Positions 8,533-17,636 are shown, numbered from the stretch's first letter. The stretch: DNA of 64,000 nt from Scytonema sp045865695 (GCF_045865695.1 NZ_BAACAP010000251.1:1-64000), one strand, 5' to 3'. Made by a program: numbers and translations. The notes: generated from the letters alone by a model not told the origin.

Positions 8533-9858
8533 TTAACCTTTTGCTTGTATGCGCCACTGTTTTTGAGTGAAAACAAACATGATAATAGCTAGCAACACAT
8601 AAGGTGTTACTGTTGATGGTTCTGGTACCTGCTTCACATCAGGAGGAGTTCCCACAGGAGGAGTTCCCACAGGAGGAGTTCCTACAGGAGGAGTTCCCAC
8701 AGGAGGAGTTCCCACAGGAGGAGTTCCCACAGGAGGCTGGTTAACATTAGTAGATGGTTGACTGACATCAGCAGGCGGTTGACTGACATCCGGCGTAGGA
8801 GTGTATTTAGGTGTTGTACTAGAGTTATCATCATCGCCCCCCAATCCAAATAGAATAGGTAGTAGAGCTAAAGGAAGTAAATAGGCAGGATTAAAACCAC
8901 CTTGTTTAACCGCTTCTCCTGTAACAACGTTTCCCTCTACCAGGTAAGAAAGATCTTGTACGCCTATATCTGGTAAGCTCATAGCTGATACATCTATATC
9001 TGGGGCTAATGTCGCTACCGGATAGTCAACAACCTCTCCTAAAAGAGTCTTCCCATCAAGGTAATTGCCTGTTTCACTATTAGTAAGTTGTAGATTATTA
9101 CGACCTTCATAAGGCATGGAAAGAACTTGGAGAAGGCTTTGTTCGAGCAATTCTTCATTTCCACTCTTCAAAGCATCTCTCGCATCAGCAATGCGTGACA
9201 AGTAATACTTTTTCTCCTTTGGTTCTAAATCTTTAGAATCTTGAATCTTCTGCTCGAGATTCTGAACGTTATTGCTTTCCTCTATCAACACACGTCCAAA
9301 AGCCAATTTAAGATTCAATAAGGCATTGCGGGGACTTAAAGAACCATCATTTCCTTGATACGGTGTCCAGTGGAATTTCTTGGTAATCTCGCCTAAACCC
9401 TGTACTGGTTCTCTGCTAGCTGCATATCCCAAGAGATATCGATGTCCATCCATGATGAAAGGGTCATCGTTTCGCCAAAATGACGCATACGGAATCTGTT
9501 GGAGAAGCTCGGGCTTGTTGCCGAAATAACTTGCAAATTCCTCGAAATTCTTTTCTCCACCAGCTGCACGCATTAACAATTGGTGAGCGCTAAGCCCATT
9601 ATTAGATTCAATTAATTGCTCGAGTACTGCTCCTGCTTTACTACAGGAAGCACCAAATCCTACATGACAAGATGTCATGCTTTGTGCTTTGCTTGGAGCT
9701 GGTCCCGAAAATAGGTATTGGGCATAATATCCTTCTAAACCATCTGGAATTCCAATCGGACCAACATTGAGCTCGGCTGAGGCTTTTTGAGGTGCAGCGG
9801 CAATTGCTGCTAAGGATGAGACCGCAAAAGCGATAGATTTAACTGTTGATTTTTTCAA
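8533..9858 (-). CDS. PEP-CTERM sorted exported protein with VGTPP repeats
   Basis: 441 residues. Signal peptide at 1-28 (AIAAAPQKASA). A long unrecognised helical domain (30-300) contains two Cys (SCHVGFGASC). A hydrophobic segment, AYLLPLALLPILFGLGG, lies near 328-344 and is followed by DDDN. A Pro/Thr linker then carries six VGTPP units, and the C-terminus is a PEP-CTERM signal: VPEPSTV, a hydrophobic helix and a basic tail. This signal is cleaved by exosortase/EpsH-type enzymes; none is encoded here. The role is unknown, presumably surface or exopolysaccharide associated. The neighbour at 9886-10536, same strand, is also exported and 27 bp upstream, so they may be co-transcribed. Confidence 0.72.
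   Translation of the reverse strand: MKKSTVKSIAFAVSSLAAIAAAPQKASAELNVGPIGIPDGLEGYYAQYLFSGPAPSKAQSMTSCHVGFGASCSKAGAVLEQLIESNNGLSAHQLLMRAAGGEKNFEEFASYFGNKPELLQQIPYASFWRNDDPFIMDGHRYLLGYAASREPVQGLGEITKKFHWTPYQGNDGSLSPRNALLNLKLAFGRVLIEESNNVQNLEQKIQDSKDLEPKEKKYYLSRIADARDALKSGNEELLEQSLLQVLSMPYEGRNNLQLTNSETGNYLDGKTLLGEVVDYPVATLAPDIDVSAMSLPDIGVQDLSYLVEGNVVTGEAVKQGGFNPAYLLPLALLPILFGLGGDDDNSSTTPKYTPTPDVSQPPADVSQPSTNVNQPPVGTPPVGTPPVGTPPVGTPPVGTPPVGTPPDVKQVPEPSTVTPYVLLAIIMFVFTQKQWRIQAKG
8641..8737. repeat. 15-bp tandem repeat inside the PEP-CTERM gene
   Basis: Six full copies of AGGAGGAGTTCCCAC start at 8641 and a partial seventh follows. The third copy differs by one base (CCTAC). The period is a multiple of three, so copy-number change lengthens the encoded VGTPP linker without a frameshift. 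It is coding, with no spacers, so it is not a CRISPR array. Confidence 0.95.
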
Positions 9859-9885
9859 GGACGTTCACCTCCGTTAGTTACGCAA

Positions 9886-10536
9886 TTACAAACCGGTTGA
9901 AGAAACTGTGGACAAATTTAAGTTTTGAGGGGAATTGATATTGATTGTGATTCCTTTACTCTCGAGCTTTTCCCCTTTAACGGGGTGGTATAGAACAAAC
10001 GCACGATTGGGTTGGTCAAAGAGATAACCACGAGAAGAAGCTGGTACTTTTCCTTCTTTAATCAAAGACATGAAAGTTCCTAAAAACCTCTGTATACTCT
10101 GGAGATTCGACGGTTTTGCTTTCATATGATTCTGAATGAGGAGCATAAACAGCTCTAAACTGCGGTTTTCTTGTCCCTGCATAAGAGTGCCTTCTTCTAA
10201 AAAGGAAGTGGCTACTAGTTTTCCTTCTACTTGCTGAACTTTTAAGAGAGTGTAGTAGCGTCCTTGCTTCCTAGGATCGCTTGCATAACAAGACCAAGAA
10301 CCATCGGCGTTCTCTGTAAAGCCTTGTTGTGCAAGGTAAGCAAGGGTAGATGGGTTTTTCTGGCTTTGTATGGGAGGCAACAAATTTTCTACCTTGTCAA
10401 AGGCACAAATCTTTTGTGCTATTTTTTCTTGAGGAGTTGCTGTAGCCTCTTGTGCTATTGAAACATCAGATATAACAACTAATGTAGATACTGAAAAAAC
10501 AAATGTACTAAACAGATGAACAAACATATTATTCAT
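9886..10536 (-). CDS. exported protein of unknown function
   Basis: 216 residues with a signal peptide (hydrophobic 8-24, cleavage likely after SIAQ at about 29). The mature domain contains ADGSWSCYASDPRKQGRYY and later LMLLIQNHMKAKPSNLQSIQ. No known family is recognised. It lies 27 bp upstream of the PEP-CTERM gene on the same strand and may share its transcript, which would suggest a common envelope role. The C-terminus is polar and shows no anchor. Confidence 0.6.
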   Translation of the reverse strand: MNNMFVHLFSTFVFSVSTLVVISDVSIAQEATATPQEKIAQKICAFDKVENLLPPIQSQKNPSTLAYLAQQGFTENADGSWSCYASDPRKQGRYYTLLKVQQVEGKLVATSFLEEGTLMQGQENRSLELFMLLIQNHMKAKPSNLQSIQRFLGTFMSLIKEGKVPASSRGYLFDQPNRAFVLYHPVKGEKLESKGITININSPQNLNLSTVSSTGL

Positions 10537-11199
10537 GTGTTTTTTTCCTTATAAATAAATTATTTGCAGGTGACCTGCTGTTTCTTTTGAGTAAGCGTTC
10601 ATATTTGGGTTTATATTTCTCGATCCAATTATGCAGGTACTTTTTCCGGATTTACATGAATTTCCATATAAATCTTTAAAAAGAATGTATAAATTTAAGC
10701 GAGCTTCATAAAAGCAATGTATCTTTTTTAATACTTTTCCATCATATAAAAATTATTTTTCTTTCTAGAAATATAAAGATTATTCATAAATATTTCTCTC
10801 TCACGACTAAATATCAAAGCTTATAAGTTTTTCTTTGTTAAGAAAATATTTATGACTTTATAAATATTAAGTATTTTTACTAGTTATATGTTTGTCAAAT
10901 TATTGTTACGTAAGGGTTTGAGACTGAAGTGCTGAATGTAAAGCCGATTTTGAATACTGATATCAAATTTAAAGTTGACTTCACAAATAATTTCTACCCA
11001 AGCTTGTTTAACTAGCTAATAACTTTGTGGTAATTTTTTAGAACACACAAAATCATATTAGGGTGCGATCGCGATCGCACTGATGAAGTGAATTTATTAG
11101 GGTAAAAATACCTTGTGATTAACAACCAATATTTTTTCAATAAAAAAAAATAGTAATTTGAAATATAGAAAGTAAGGACTTGTAACTTAATATATAGAT
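10537..11199. other. AT-rich intergenic region
   Basis: About 660 bases between the exported-protein gene and bioF, both on the minus strand. It is strongly AT-rich, without a convincing coding frame. It has a doubled HIP1 site (GCGATCGCGATCGC) near 11066-11079, and should carry the promoter for 9886-10536. No structured RNA was recognised. Confidence 0.4.
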
Positions 11200-11235
11200 G
11201 GTCACTGGTCACTGATTACTGGTCACTGGTCACTG
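11200..11235. repeat. heptamer array (TGGTCAC)
   Basis: Five near-perfect units of TGGTCAC interrupted by one TGATTAC. On the minus strand the array reads GTGACCA and forms the last codons and stop of bioF. Same family as the arrays at 29169, 45433, 49064, 50311 and 55505. Confidence 0.85.
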
Positions 11236-12388
11236 CTAAAGCTTCTACTAACTTTTGAATCTGTCTGAGTGTGTGAGTTGCCATCATAGAAATCCGTATC
11301 CGACTTGTGGGAACGGTAGGAGGACGAATAGCGGGGGCAAAAATGCCATGAGATTTAAGATGTTCTGCCACTTTCAAAGCGTCGGTTGCATTCGACAGTT
11401 GAAAGCATAGGATAGGTGACTCAGAAGGTAGCAATTTCAAGTTGGATAGGTGTTGTTGCACTTGTTGTTTCAGGTAAGCAACGTTTTGCCATAACTGAAC
11501 GCGACGTGTAGGTTCCTCCAGAACTATTTTTAGTGCTGCTAGGGCTGCTGCAGTATCAGCAGGTGACAGTGCTGTAGTATAAATCCAACTGGGGGCGCGG
11601 TTTCTCAAGTAATCGATTAAAATTGCACTTCCTGCTACATAACCGCCTAAACTACCCAAGGCTTTACTTAAAGTACCAATTTGAATTAACTGTTTTCCTC
11701 TACACCCAAAATGTTCGACACAACCCGCACCAGTTTCTCCAAGCACTCCCGTTGCATGGGCTTCATCTAAAAGCAACATACAACCAAATCTATCGGCTAG
11801 CTCTAAAAGTGCAGGTAAGGGACACAAATCGCCATCCATACTAAAGACACTATCGCTTAGAATCAAGCAACGTCTATAGTTTTGCCGAGATTGGCTTAAT
11901 TGAGTTTTTAAATCTTCTACATCACAATGACGATATTCTCTGATAGCAGCACCACTGAGAGTCGCCCCATTTTTCAAACTGGAATGATTATATTGGTCGG
12001 AAAAAATTAAATCTCGCTTGCCTACCAGTGCATTGATAACCCCCAAGTTGGTTAAATAACCCGAACTGAAAACTATTGCATCCTCTGTTTGTTTAAGAAA
12101 TGCGATCGCTTCTTCCAAATCTCTATGCAGTTGGCGATGTCCGCTTAGTAACCTCGAACCCGTACTACCAGTACCAAATTCTTGTACGGCTGCTACTGCT
12201 GCCATCACGAGGCGATCGTCACTCGCTAGTCCCAGATAATCATTACTAGCAAAATTTATGACTAATCGTCCTTCCAAAAGAACTGTAGCACCAGAGCGAC
12301 CCTGAATAGTTTGTACACTTCGATACCAATCAGCACGGTGAATAGTTTCTAGAGAGTGTTCTAACCACGTATAGGGGTTACCAGACAT
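11216..12388 (-). CDS. bioF: 8-amino-7-oxononanoate synthase (BioF)
   Basis: PLP-dependent alpha-oxoamine synthase condensing pimeloyl thioester with alanine in biotin synthesis, cytoplasmic. At 390 residues it matches the family. Visible motifs: NFASNDYLGLA (46-56), GTGSTGSRLLSGH, DEAHATG (208-214) and the Schiff-base lysine Lys242 in GTLSKALGSLGG. The extreme C-terminus (VTSDQ-stop) is encoded by a heptamer repeat array rather than family sequence. AONS and KBL enzymes are similar, but the fold context and single-copy cyanobacterial pattern favour BioF. No other bio gene is adjacent. Confidence 0.88.
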   Translation of the reverse strand: MSGNPYTWLEHSLETIHRADWYRSVQTIQGRSGATVLLEGRLVINFASNDYLGLASDDRLVMAAVAAVQEFGTGSTGSRLLSGHRQLHRDLEEAIAFLKQTEDAIVFSSGYLTNLGVINALVGKRDLIFSDQYNHSSLKNGATLSGAAIREYRHCDVEDLKTQLSQSRQNYRRCLILSDSVFSMDGDLCPLPALLELADRFGCMLLLDEAHATGVLGETGAGCVEHFGCRGKQLIQIGTLSKALGSLGGYVAGSAILIDYLRNRAPSWIYTTALSPADTAAALAALKIVLEEPTRRVQLWQNVAYLKQQVQQHLSNLKLLPSESPILCFQLSNATDALKVAEHLKSHGIFAPAIRPPTVPTSRIRISMMATHTLRQIQKLVEALAVTSDQ

Positions 12389-12657
12389 AATTTAACGGAG
12401 GGGTTTTTGCCTTCCCCTCCAAGATAAGATAGTATTGATGCGAATTACGACAAAAAACGTTGCTATAGTTTTACCGTGTAGACGCGACTGCTAGTGTTCG
12501 AGGCAATTATACTAAGTTTTGTAACTTTTTTCTCCAACGTTTATCTAAAACTCCTACGTCCCATTCTCAAGACAGCTAATTAGGGGCAATAGCTTGCAAT
12601 GAGGGGATGAAAATGTCTTTTTCCCAGTCCCCAGTTCCTAATTGCCAATCGCCATTT

Positions 12658-13077
12658 TCAAACAAGAGTTTGAGGACAGTAACCCAACCCATTAATAAAT
12701 TGTTCTCGGAATGCTTCAATGTCTTCGCGTTGTGGACTGCCATGAGAAACTACAGCAACTTGGTATCGACGCATTACCTCAACTGGACAGTTGCCAACTT
12801 CCAAACTTTCCAAAGCCATGCTGACACGCTTGGATGGGGAGTGAGGAATTCCTATTTCATTCAAGAAAGCCCTTATGTCTCCATCTAACTGGGGATCGAT
12901 AGAGAATTTTAGTTTAATTTTGATAACCCAGCCATCTATTTGACTAATGACAGTGATAAAGCTGACAGGGATTTGAGGTTTGCCACGTAGGAATTCGACG
13001 AGCCGCAGTGTGAGGCTAGTATTCGCTAAATAGTACAGGTATTCCATATCAGTTCCTAGGAAAAACCAATTCGCCAT
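12658..13077 (-). CDS. conserved-looking hypothetical protein
   Basis: 139 residues, no signal peptide or membrane segment. The sequence is mixed alpha/beta (SFITVISQIDGWVIKIKLKF, then LEVGNCPVEVMRRYQVAV) with good codon use and HIP-free GC content like its neighbours, so it is probably a real gene. No family is recognised. A second in-frame ATG lies ten codons in. It is monocistronic on the minus strand. The 270 bases separating it from bioF hold only CCCAGTCC/CCAATC-type repeats (12615-12657). Confidence 0.5.
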   Translation of the reverse strand: MANWFFLGTDMEYLYYLANTSLTLRLVEFLRGKPQIPVSFITVISQIDGWVIKIKLKFSIDPQLDGDIRAFLNEIGIPHSPSKRVSMALESLEVGNCPVEVMRRYQVAVVSHGSPQREDIEAFREQFINGLGYCPQTLV

Positions 13078-13337
13078 CTAAGTGTGATGAATTGGAGTCG
13101 GTCAACTTTAAACTTAGGATAACAATTTGAGGAACTTGTGGGGATGATAAATTCTCGAATAGAAAGATTGCCACTCGCGAACCTGCTCTGTCAATGGCTT
13201 TCCTTAGGCATAACACTGGCATATATCCTGCCTATACCAGCATGAAAACACTATATACCCAGCGCAGACTCTTTGTACTTGATGTTGCGATCGCGCAGCG
13301 CAAGCTGTACCCAGCTTATCGCAAAGCTTACCTGTAA

Positions 13338-13634
13338 CTAACTTTCTACTTCAGATTTTTGAGAATTTTGAAGAACAGGAGAATTGTTGGAGGAGATGGA
13401 ATAAGGGTAATTTTCTAGTGACTCGTCTAAGTGAGGTTGGAGAGGTTGCTCTAAAGTTGCTTCACCAATAACATGACTAAAGTAAGATTCAAAAAGCTTG
13501 TCGTAGTTGGATGCAACGGCTAGAAATGTGCCCCCTAAAATATATATCGGTAAAGGCAACTGAAATTTTTCGATCCAGTCAAACAACTCTGCTAAAGCAA
13601 ACAGCATTAGAAAGCAAGCCAACCAAACTCTCAT
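13338..13634 (-). CDS. small membrane protein, hypothetical
   Basis: 98 residues. The first 45 contain two hydrophobic stretches (WLACFLMLFALAEL and LPIYILGGTFLAVAS) separated by a short amphipathic segment. The C-terminal half is polar and acidic, so it is probably membrane-attached with a cytoplasmic tail. No family is recognised. Located between two other small minus-strand genes but with gaps of about 190-260 bases, so not obviously an operon. Confidence 0.55.
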   Translation of the reverse strand: MRVWLACFLMLFALAELFDWIEKFQLPLPIYILGGTFLAVASNYDKLFESYFSHVIGEATLEQPLQPHLDESLENYPYSISSNNSPVLQNSQKSEVES

Positions 13635-13820
13635 GCCTTTATCCCAGAATCAGAACAACTTTACCTATTGTAGAGGCTTAAATGAACATATCTGAGTAGC
13701 CGAGTCAAAAAAAGGGGCTTTGTTTAAGATTAAATTTTCTTACAGATTATAGAGTTATTGCTATATAGTGGTAGACGCAGAATACAAGTTGCATGGAGTC
13801 AAGCCACAAACTTGAAAAAC

Positions 13821-14096
13821 TTAACTCATGTAAAATGCAAGACTAAACGCGGAAGCCATAACAAGAACGGGAATAACTGTACTAAACTCTACTCTCCTTG
13901 TCTTGACCATTTCAAGACAAGACAGAGGAATTACAAAAGGCCATAGAGCTGTTGTAATGATAAACATAATGAAAGATAAAAACTTATCTTCCGGAGAAGA
14001 ATGAGGATGGCGGAGACTAAATCTTAACCAATTGGTAAAAAAGTAAGCTGTCATCAAAAGGTAACTGATAACTAATGCAAATTGCATTTTATTCAC
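13821..14096 (-). CDS. small two- to three-helix membrane protein, hypothetical
   Basis: About 91 residues. A GTG at 14096 is chosen because AAAGGAG lies 8 bases upstream. The frame stays open to an ATG at 14144, but that start lacks such a site, and an internal ATG at 14087 is also possible. Hydrophobic helices: FALVISYLLMTAYFF, LSFIMFIITTALWPFVI and FSTVIPVLVMASAFSLAFY. The loop SLRHPHSSPEDK is polar. No function is assignable; the compact layout is typical of small thylakoid or cytoplasmic-membrane proteins. Confidence 0.55.
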   Translation of the reverse strand: MNKMQFALVISYLLMTAYFFTNWLRFSLRHPHSSPEDKFLSFIMFIITTALWPFVIPLSCLEMVKTRRVEFSTVIPVLVMASAFSLAFYMS

Positions 14097-14144
14097 TGTA
14101 AGCACTCCTTTCGTTGTTTGGGATTCAGAAATAAAGATATTCAC

Positions 14145-14658
14145 TCTGCTATTAGAGAGTTCGAGCGGTACTAGAAGTATTAAGAAATAAGGGCTATACG
14201 TCTAAGCTAAGTGCTAATTATTTATAAAAATATTAATACAATACTAAAAACATATAAAACCGTAGTTACACTTATTTTGCAGACTTTTGCTTGCTTTCCG
14301 GAATTTTACTGATTCGCGATCGCAACCTGATTTTTAGATTTTCCTTTACTTAACGGATATTACAGTAGATACTATCAATTTTCATTCTGTTACCGTTCAA
14401 ATTTTTAATATTTTCTAAAAAAAATTTATATATTGTAAGTTAAGTTGATATTAACTACTCTGACTTGAGAGGAATACTCCAAAAGTATTATGTACTAACT
14501 ATAAAGATTTCAGTAGAATCAACGAAAATGTATTATACCCCCTTCTCGCCATTCGATTACCTAAACCAGTAGGTGGGGCTATGACCTACAATAGCGAATG
14601 ATTGCCAGTGCCTACCCTACAAAAATTAGTAATTTTAGAGCGGAAAGGGAGTAATATA
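14145..14658. other. intergenic region with repeat fragments
   Basis: AT-rich, no convincing gene. 14537-14632 holds GCCATTCGAT, GTAGGTGGGGCTATG and GCCTACCCTAC blocks that resemble parts of 15886-15976 and 41158-41312, so it is probably a decayed copy of the same dispersed repeat family. Confidence 0.35.
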
Positions 14659-14692
14659 CAAAAACCCGATTTTCAAAGAAACCGGGTTTTGT
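14659..14692. terminator. hairpin terminator, probably bidirectional
   Basis: AAAACCCGATTT, a short loop and AAACCGGGTTTT form a stem of about 12 bp with one mismatch, with A and T runs flanking on both strands. It lies 33 bases after the stop of the minus-strand NYN gene (14725), so it probably ends that transcript. Confidence 0.65.
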
Positions 14693-14724
14693 ACGAAGTT
14701 GTAAGATTTGCTGTAAGAGAGAAA

Positions 14725-15399
14725 TCAAAAATTAGAATTCGACAATGGGCGATAGCTATAGCAAGAATTCGAGTCTTTCTGTATGTACTGTTTGAGATGC
14801 TCTATGTCAACAAAATAATCAGCAACATCGATTAAACTATCGCTTGTCATTGCTCGTATACTAACAACTTCAACTCGAATTCCCTGATAAGTGAGAGCAT
14901 TCACAGCGTATGCTAAATCTCCATCACCACTTACTAATACTGCAGTATCGTAATAAGGAGCCAAATTTAGCATATCCACAGCAATTTCTACATCCAAATT
15001 GGCTTTTTTGGAACCATCTGGTAGTAGAGCCAGCTCTTTACTGACGACACGATAGCCATTTCGCCGCATCCACAATAGAAAACCCTGTTGTTTCTCATTA
15101 TTGCGATCGACACCAGTGTAAAAAAAAGCACGTAGAAGCCTTGCATTCTCTGTTAAACAACAAAGTAATTTTGCATAATCAATTTCAAGATTCAGTTGTA
15201 AACCTGCATGAAATAAGTTAGCTCCATCAATAAAAATAGCGACTCGACCGCGATCTGAATTACCAAAAATGTATTTATCAAATGTCATATCTGAAAAATT
15301 TGTATTATTACCTTTATTATCCCTTTCCCAATTTGATTTGTCTTTTTCTTTGATTAATCGGTATTGATTTTTTTCTTTGTTAAAAGCCGATATATTCAT
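14725..15399 (-). CDS. NYN-domain (LabA/DUF88-like) protein, putative RNase
   Basis: 224 residues. The polar N-terminal 50 residues are followed by a NYN/PIN-like nuclease fold: AIFIDGANLFHA (first acidic Asp), FYTGVDRNNEKQ, then KKANLDVEIAVDML and TAVLVSGDGDLAYAVNAL, which carry the other acidic residues expected for metal-dependent RNA cleavage. LabA-type proteins in cyanobacteria influence circadian output, but many paralogues exist, so only family membership is claimed. GAGG lies 5 bases before the ATG. A hairpin at 14659-14692 follows the gene. It stands alone. Confidence 0.85.
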   Translation of the reverse strand: MNISAFNKEKNQYRLIKEKDKSNWERDNKGNNTNFSDMTFDKYIFGNSDRGRVAIFIDGANLFHAGLQLNLEIDYAKLLCCLTENARLLRAFFYTGVDRNNEKQQGFLLWMRRNGYRVVSKELALLPDGSKKANLDVEIAVDMLNLAPYYDTAVLVSGDGDLAYAVNALTYQGIRVEVVSIRAMTSDSLIDVADYFVDIEHLKQYIQKDSNSCYSYRPLSNSNF

Positions 15400-16315
15400 T
15401 TATACCTCTTAATTACAAATTTGATAAATTTATCAGAAATGTTCATTTTGAGTGAAAGGTAAAATTAATAAGCAAGACATAAAACTTAAAGTATTTTATC
15501 CTTCCTCTATATTTTACCTCTTTTTTCTTATTTGCCTTCGTTTCCTTTATGGTTTATATAGATGAGTGTCTCGGTCGAAAGCAGCTTAGCCAGTTCCCCA
15601 ATCTCGCAAGCGATCCGATCGCTCTAGCTCTAATTTTATTTTAATAAATCAGCTATTCTGCACCTCAAAAGGTATTTATGCTGTTTCCAAATGAGAGTCT
15701 CACAAGGTTTATTTTATTTTTAGTAGACCTAAATTATAATTTTAGGGGTTATTTATCGTATTGCAGAGCACACTATATTTGCTTTTGTATTAAGTGACTC
15801 CGATACTTACTGCTGACCTCGAACTTTCTTCAATAAATGACAGACTACTATAGCAGTTCTAAATTATCTGTAAAAATACTCAGATACTGTAGAGTGGGCA
15901 TTGGCAACTACCAAATCTATTGTGCGGCATAGCCCTACCTACGTGTTTAGATAATCGAATAGCGGTTCGGGAGTGGTATTTCTTTCTTTTCTTTTTTCCC
16001 CTTTGTCTTACATTTACAGTTGTAGGAAAAGAAGTTGAGGATTTTGTGAGGAGAATACAGTAGGAGTGTAGCAACTTTGCCTTGTTACTGTATTTGATAA
16101 ATTTGGAAATTTCTAAATATGTCGGTATTATTACATAAGTTTGTTTTGACTGTACTTAAGTAATAATTCTAAGTAAAGTAATATTTAGAATTACAAAGTT
16201 TTTCGGAATATTATCGAACTTCTGTCCTAATTTCAAAATTTGAACGCCATACTGATATAGATAGTCCTCCAATTGGCAACTAAAAAGTTTCTTAAATTTT
16301 AATTAATTTTTAATC
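15400..16315. other. long gene-free region with repeat fragment
   Basis: About 900 bases upstream of the NYN gene and the Cys-rich gene. 15886-15976 carries GTAGAGTGGGCATTGGCAAC and ATCGAATAGCGGTTCGGGAG, also found with one change at 41290-41309, marking a dispersed repeat. AGTGTCTCGGTC near 15565 recurs inverted near 31937. No tRNA, CRISPR or structured RNA was seen. Confidence 0.4.
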
Positions 16316-16516
16316 ATGACAAACTTAAAATCTTGTGTTTCATCTTGTCGGTACTGTCGTTTTTACACACCACAAGGGTCGCGTGGGGGTACGTGTGAAT
16401 TACTGAATGTCTTGGTAAAATCGGAGTGGAAAGCGTGCTCTTTATCTGCTCCATCTTTTGCAACTACCAATCGACAAGGGGTTGAACAATTGGCGTTAGT
16501 CACTGGCAAAGCTTAA
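16316..16516 (+). CDS. small cysteine-rich protein, probable metal-binding knuckle
   Basis: 66 residues with Cys at 7, 11, 14, 27 and 41 in the arrangement C-x3-C-x2-C-x12-C-x13-C (SSCRYCRFYTP, RGGTCELL, EWKACSL). The CRYCR motif, the glycine turn and the distal pair look like a zinc or iron-sulfur binding knuckle. No known family is claimed. It sits about 150 bases upstream of rplU on the same strand, before the likely rplU promoter, so it is probably a separate transcript. Confidence 0.6.
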   Translation: MTNLKSCVSSCRYCRFYTPQGSRGGTCELLNVLVKSEWKACSLSAPSFATTNRQGVEQLALVTGKA

Positions 16517-16522
16517 TTTTAG

Positions 16523-16640
16523 TTGACAATAACTAATTGATTGAGTTAGGATTACGGATTGTCTGTCTCATTCCTGCTCGGATCGGGTAAAAGACGATAT
16601 AAAGGCTGAGCATCTTGCCAAAAACTTATAACTCAGCTAC
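16523..16640 (+). promoter_or_regulatory. probable rplU-rpmA promoter and leader hairpin
   Basis: TTGACA at 16523-16528 and TAGGAT at 16547-16552 (18-base spacer) give a plausible housekeeping promoter. The leader of roughly 105 bases contains GCTGAG (16605-16610) pairing with CTCAGC (16632-16637). Ribosomal-protein leaders often bind their own product. Here that is only a suggestion from position and stem; no known L21 leader consensus was matched. Confidence 0.4.
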
Positions 16641-16666
16641 CTGTACGGCAACTCAAGGACAATTCT

Positions 16667-17104
16667 ATGACCTACGCAATTATTGAAACTGGCGGCAAAC
16701 AATTAAAAGTCGAACCAGGTCGCTTTTACGATATCGAATTGCTTTCTGCTCAACCTGATGACAAAATCACGATAGATAAAGTGTTGTTGGTGCAGCACAA
16801 CGGTGAAGTCACTATTGGACAGCCACTCGTGACAGGAGCAAAGGTAGAAGGAACGGTATTGCGACATCTAAGAGGTCGCAAAGTCCTGGTGTACAAAATG
16901 AAGCCGAAAAAGAAAACCCGTAAAAAGCGGGGACACCGCCAGGAAATTACCAGATTAATGATTGATTCTATCAGTCTCAATGACTCCGTATTGGCTACAG
17001 AAGCAACTACAGATAATCAAGCTCAAGCTCCAGTAAGTGAAGTTGCTAGCGAAGCGGGAACTGTTCCACCGCCAGAAGCGCCAGAAACCAATGCAGAATC
17101 ATAA
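16667..17104 (+). CDS. rplU: 50S ribosomal protein bL21
   Basis: Large-subunit protein contacting 23S rRNA. The core (1-102) contains the start MTYAIIETGGKQLKVEPG and the conserved RRK/KKKTRKKRGHRQ basic segment that binds rRNA. The C-terminal 40 residues (TEATTDNQAQAPVSEV...) are an acidic, Ala/Pro-rich extension often present in cyanobacterial bL21. AAGGAC precedes the ATG. rpmA follows after 120 bases, the usual L21-L27 pairing. Confidence 0.97.
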   Translation: MTYAIIETGGKQLKVEPGRFYDIELLSAQPDDKITIDKVLLVQHNGEVTIGQPLVTGAKVEGTVLRHLRGRKVLVYKMKPKKKTRKKRGHRQEITRLMIDSISLNDSVLATEATTDNQAQAPVSEVASEAGTVPPPEAPETNAES

Positions 17105-17224
17105 AAGGCTGTAGTTGATACTATAAAAGCATCTGCAACAACTCAAGCGCGAACAGCTACGACCAATTATTGGTAATACAGCTTGCGATCGCATAATTAG
17201 AATAAAAAGACACGAGAGGAAATC

Positions 17225-17527
17225 ATGGCTCATAAGAAAGGAACGGGTAGTACGCGCAACGGTCGTGACTCTAATGCTCAACGACTAGGTGTCAAGCGCT
17301 ACGGTGGTCAAACTGTTCGAGCAGGGAATATCCTTGTGCGTCAGCGCGGCACAAAGTTTCATCCTGGTAACAACGTTGGTATCGGTACTGATGATACTCT
17401 GTATGCCCTCATTGATGGCGTAGTCACCTTTGAACGTAAAGGGAAAACTCGCAAGAAAGTAAGCGTTTACGCACCTGCTACTGCAACGGAAGTAACAGAA
17501 GAAGTAGCAACACCTGTTGCTTCATAA
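17225..17527 (+). CDS. rpmA: 50S ribosomal protein bL27
   Basis: 100 residues, near-invariant N-terminus MAHKKGTGSTRNGRDSNAQR, then LGVKRYGGQTVRAGNILVRQ and KFHPGNNVG; it reaches toward the peptidyl-transferase centre. GAGAGGAAATC precedes the ATG. The short C-terminal tail (ATEVTEEVATPVAS) is a minor extension. Co-transcribed with rplU and followed by a hairpin terminator at 17588-17633. Confidence 0.97.
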   Translation: MAHKKGTGSTRNGRDSNAQRLGVKRYGGQTVRAGNILVRQRGTKFHPGNNVGIGTDDTLYALIDGVVTFERKGKTRKKVSVYAPATATEVTEEVATPVAS

Positions 17528-17587
17528 AAAGTTGTAGACATTCCACGGTCTCTACCGATCTAACAAAAACTAGACATCTTCAACAAT

Positions 17588-17636
17588 AGCCATACAAGCA
17601 AAGCCTGCGAAAGCAAGCTTTATTTGTATGGCTTTT
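17588..17636 (+). terminator. rho-independent terminator after rpmA
   Basis: AGCCATACAA (17588-17597) pairs perfectly with TTGTATGGCT (17624-17633), followed by TTT. The loop region carries a smaller AAAGC/GCTTT stem. Located 60 bases after the rpmA stop, it separates the ribosomal unit from the ABC-transporter operon. Confidence 0.8.

Noticed and set aside
8641..8737. Possible CRISPR-like repeat array
   Set aside because: 15-bp units with no spacers, inside a coding frame and encoding VGTPP.
13240..13340. Tiny plus-strand frame starting MKTLYTQRRLFVLD
   Set aside because: 31 codons, built on HIP1-type repeat sequence (GCGATCGCGCAGCGCAAGCT); no support for expression.
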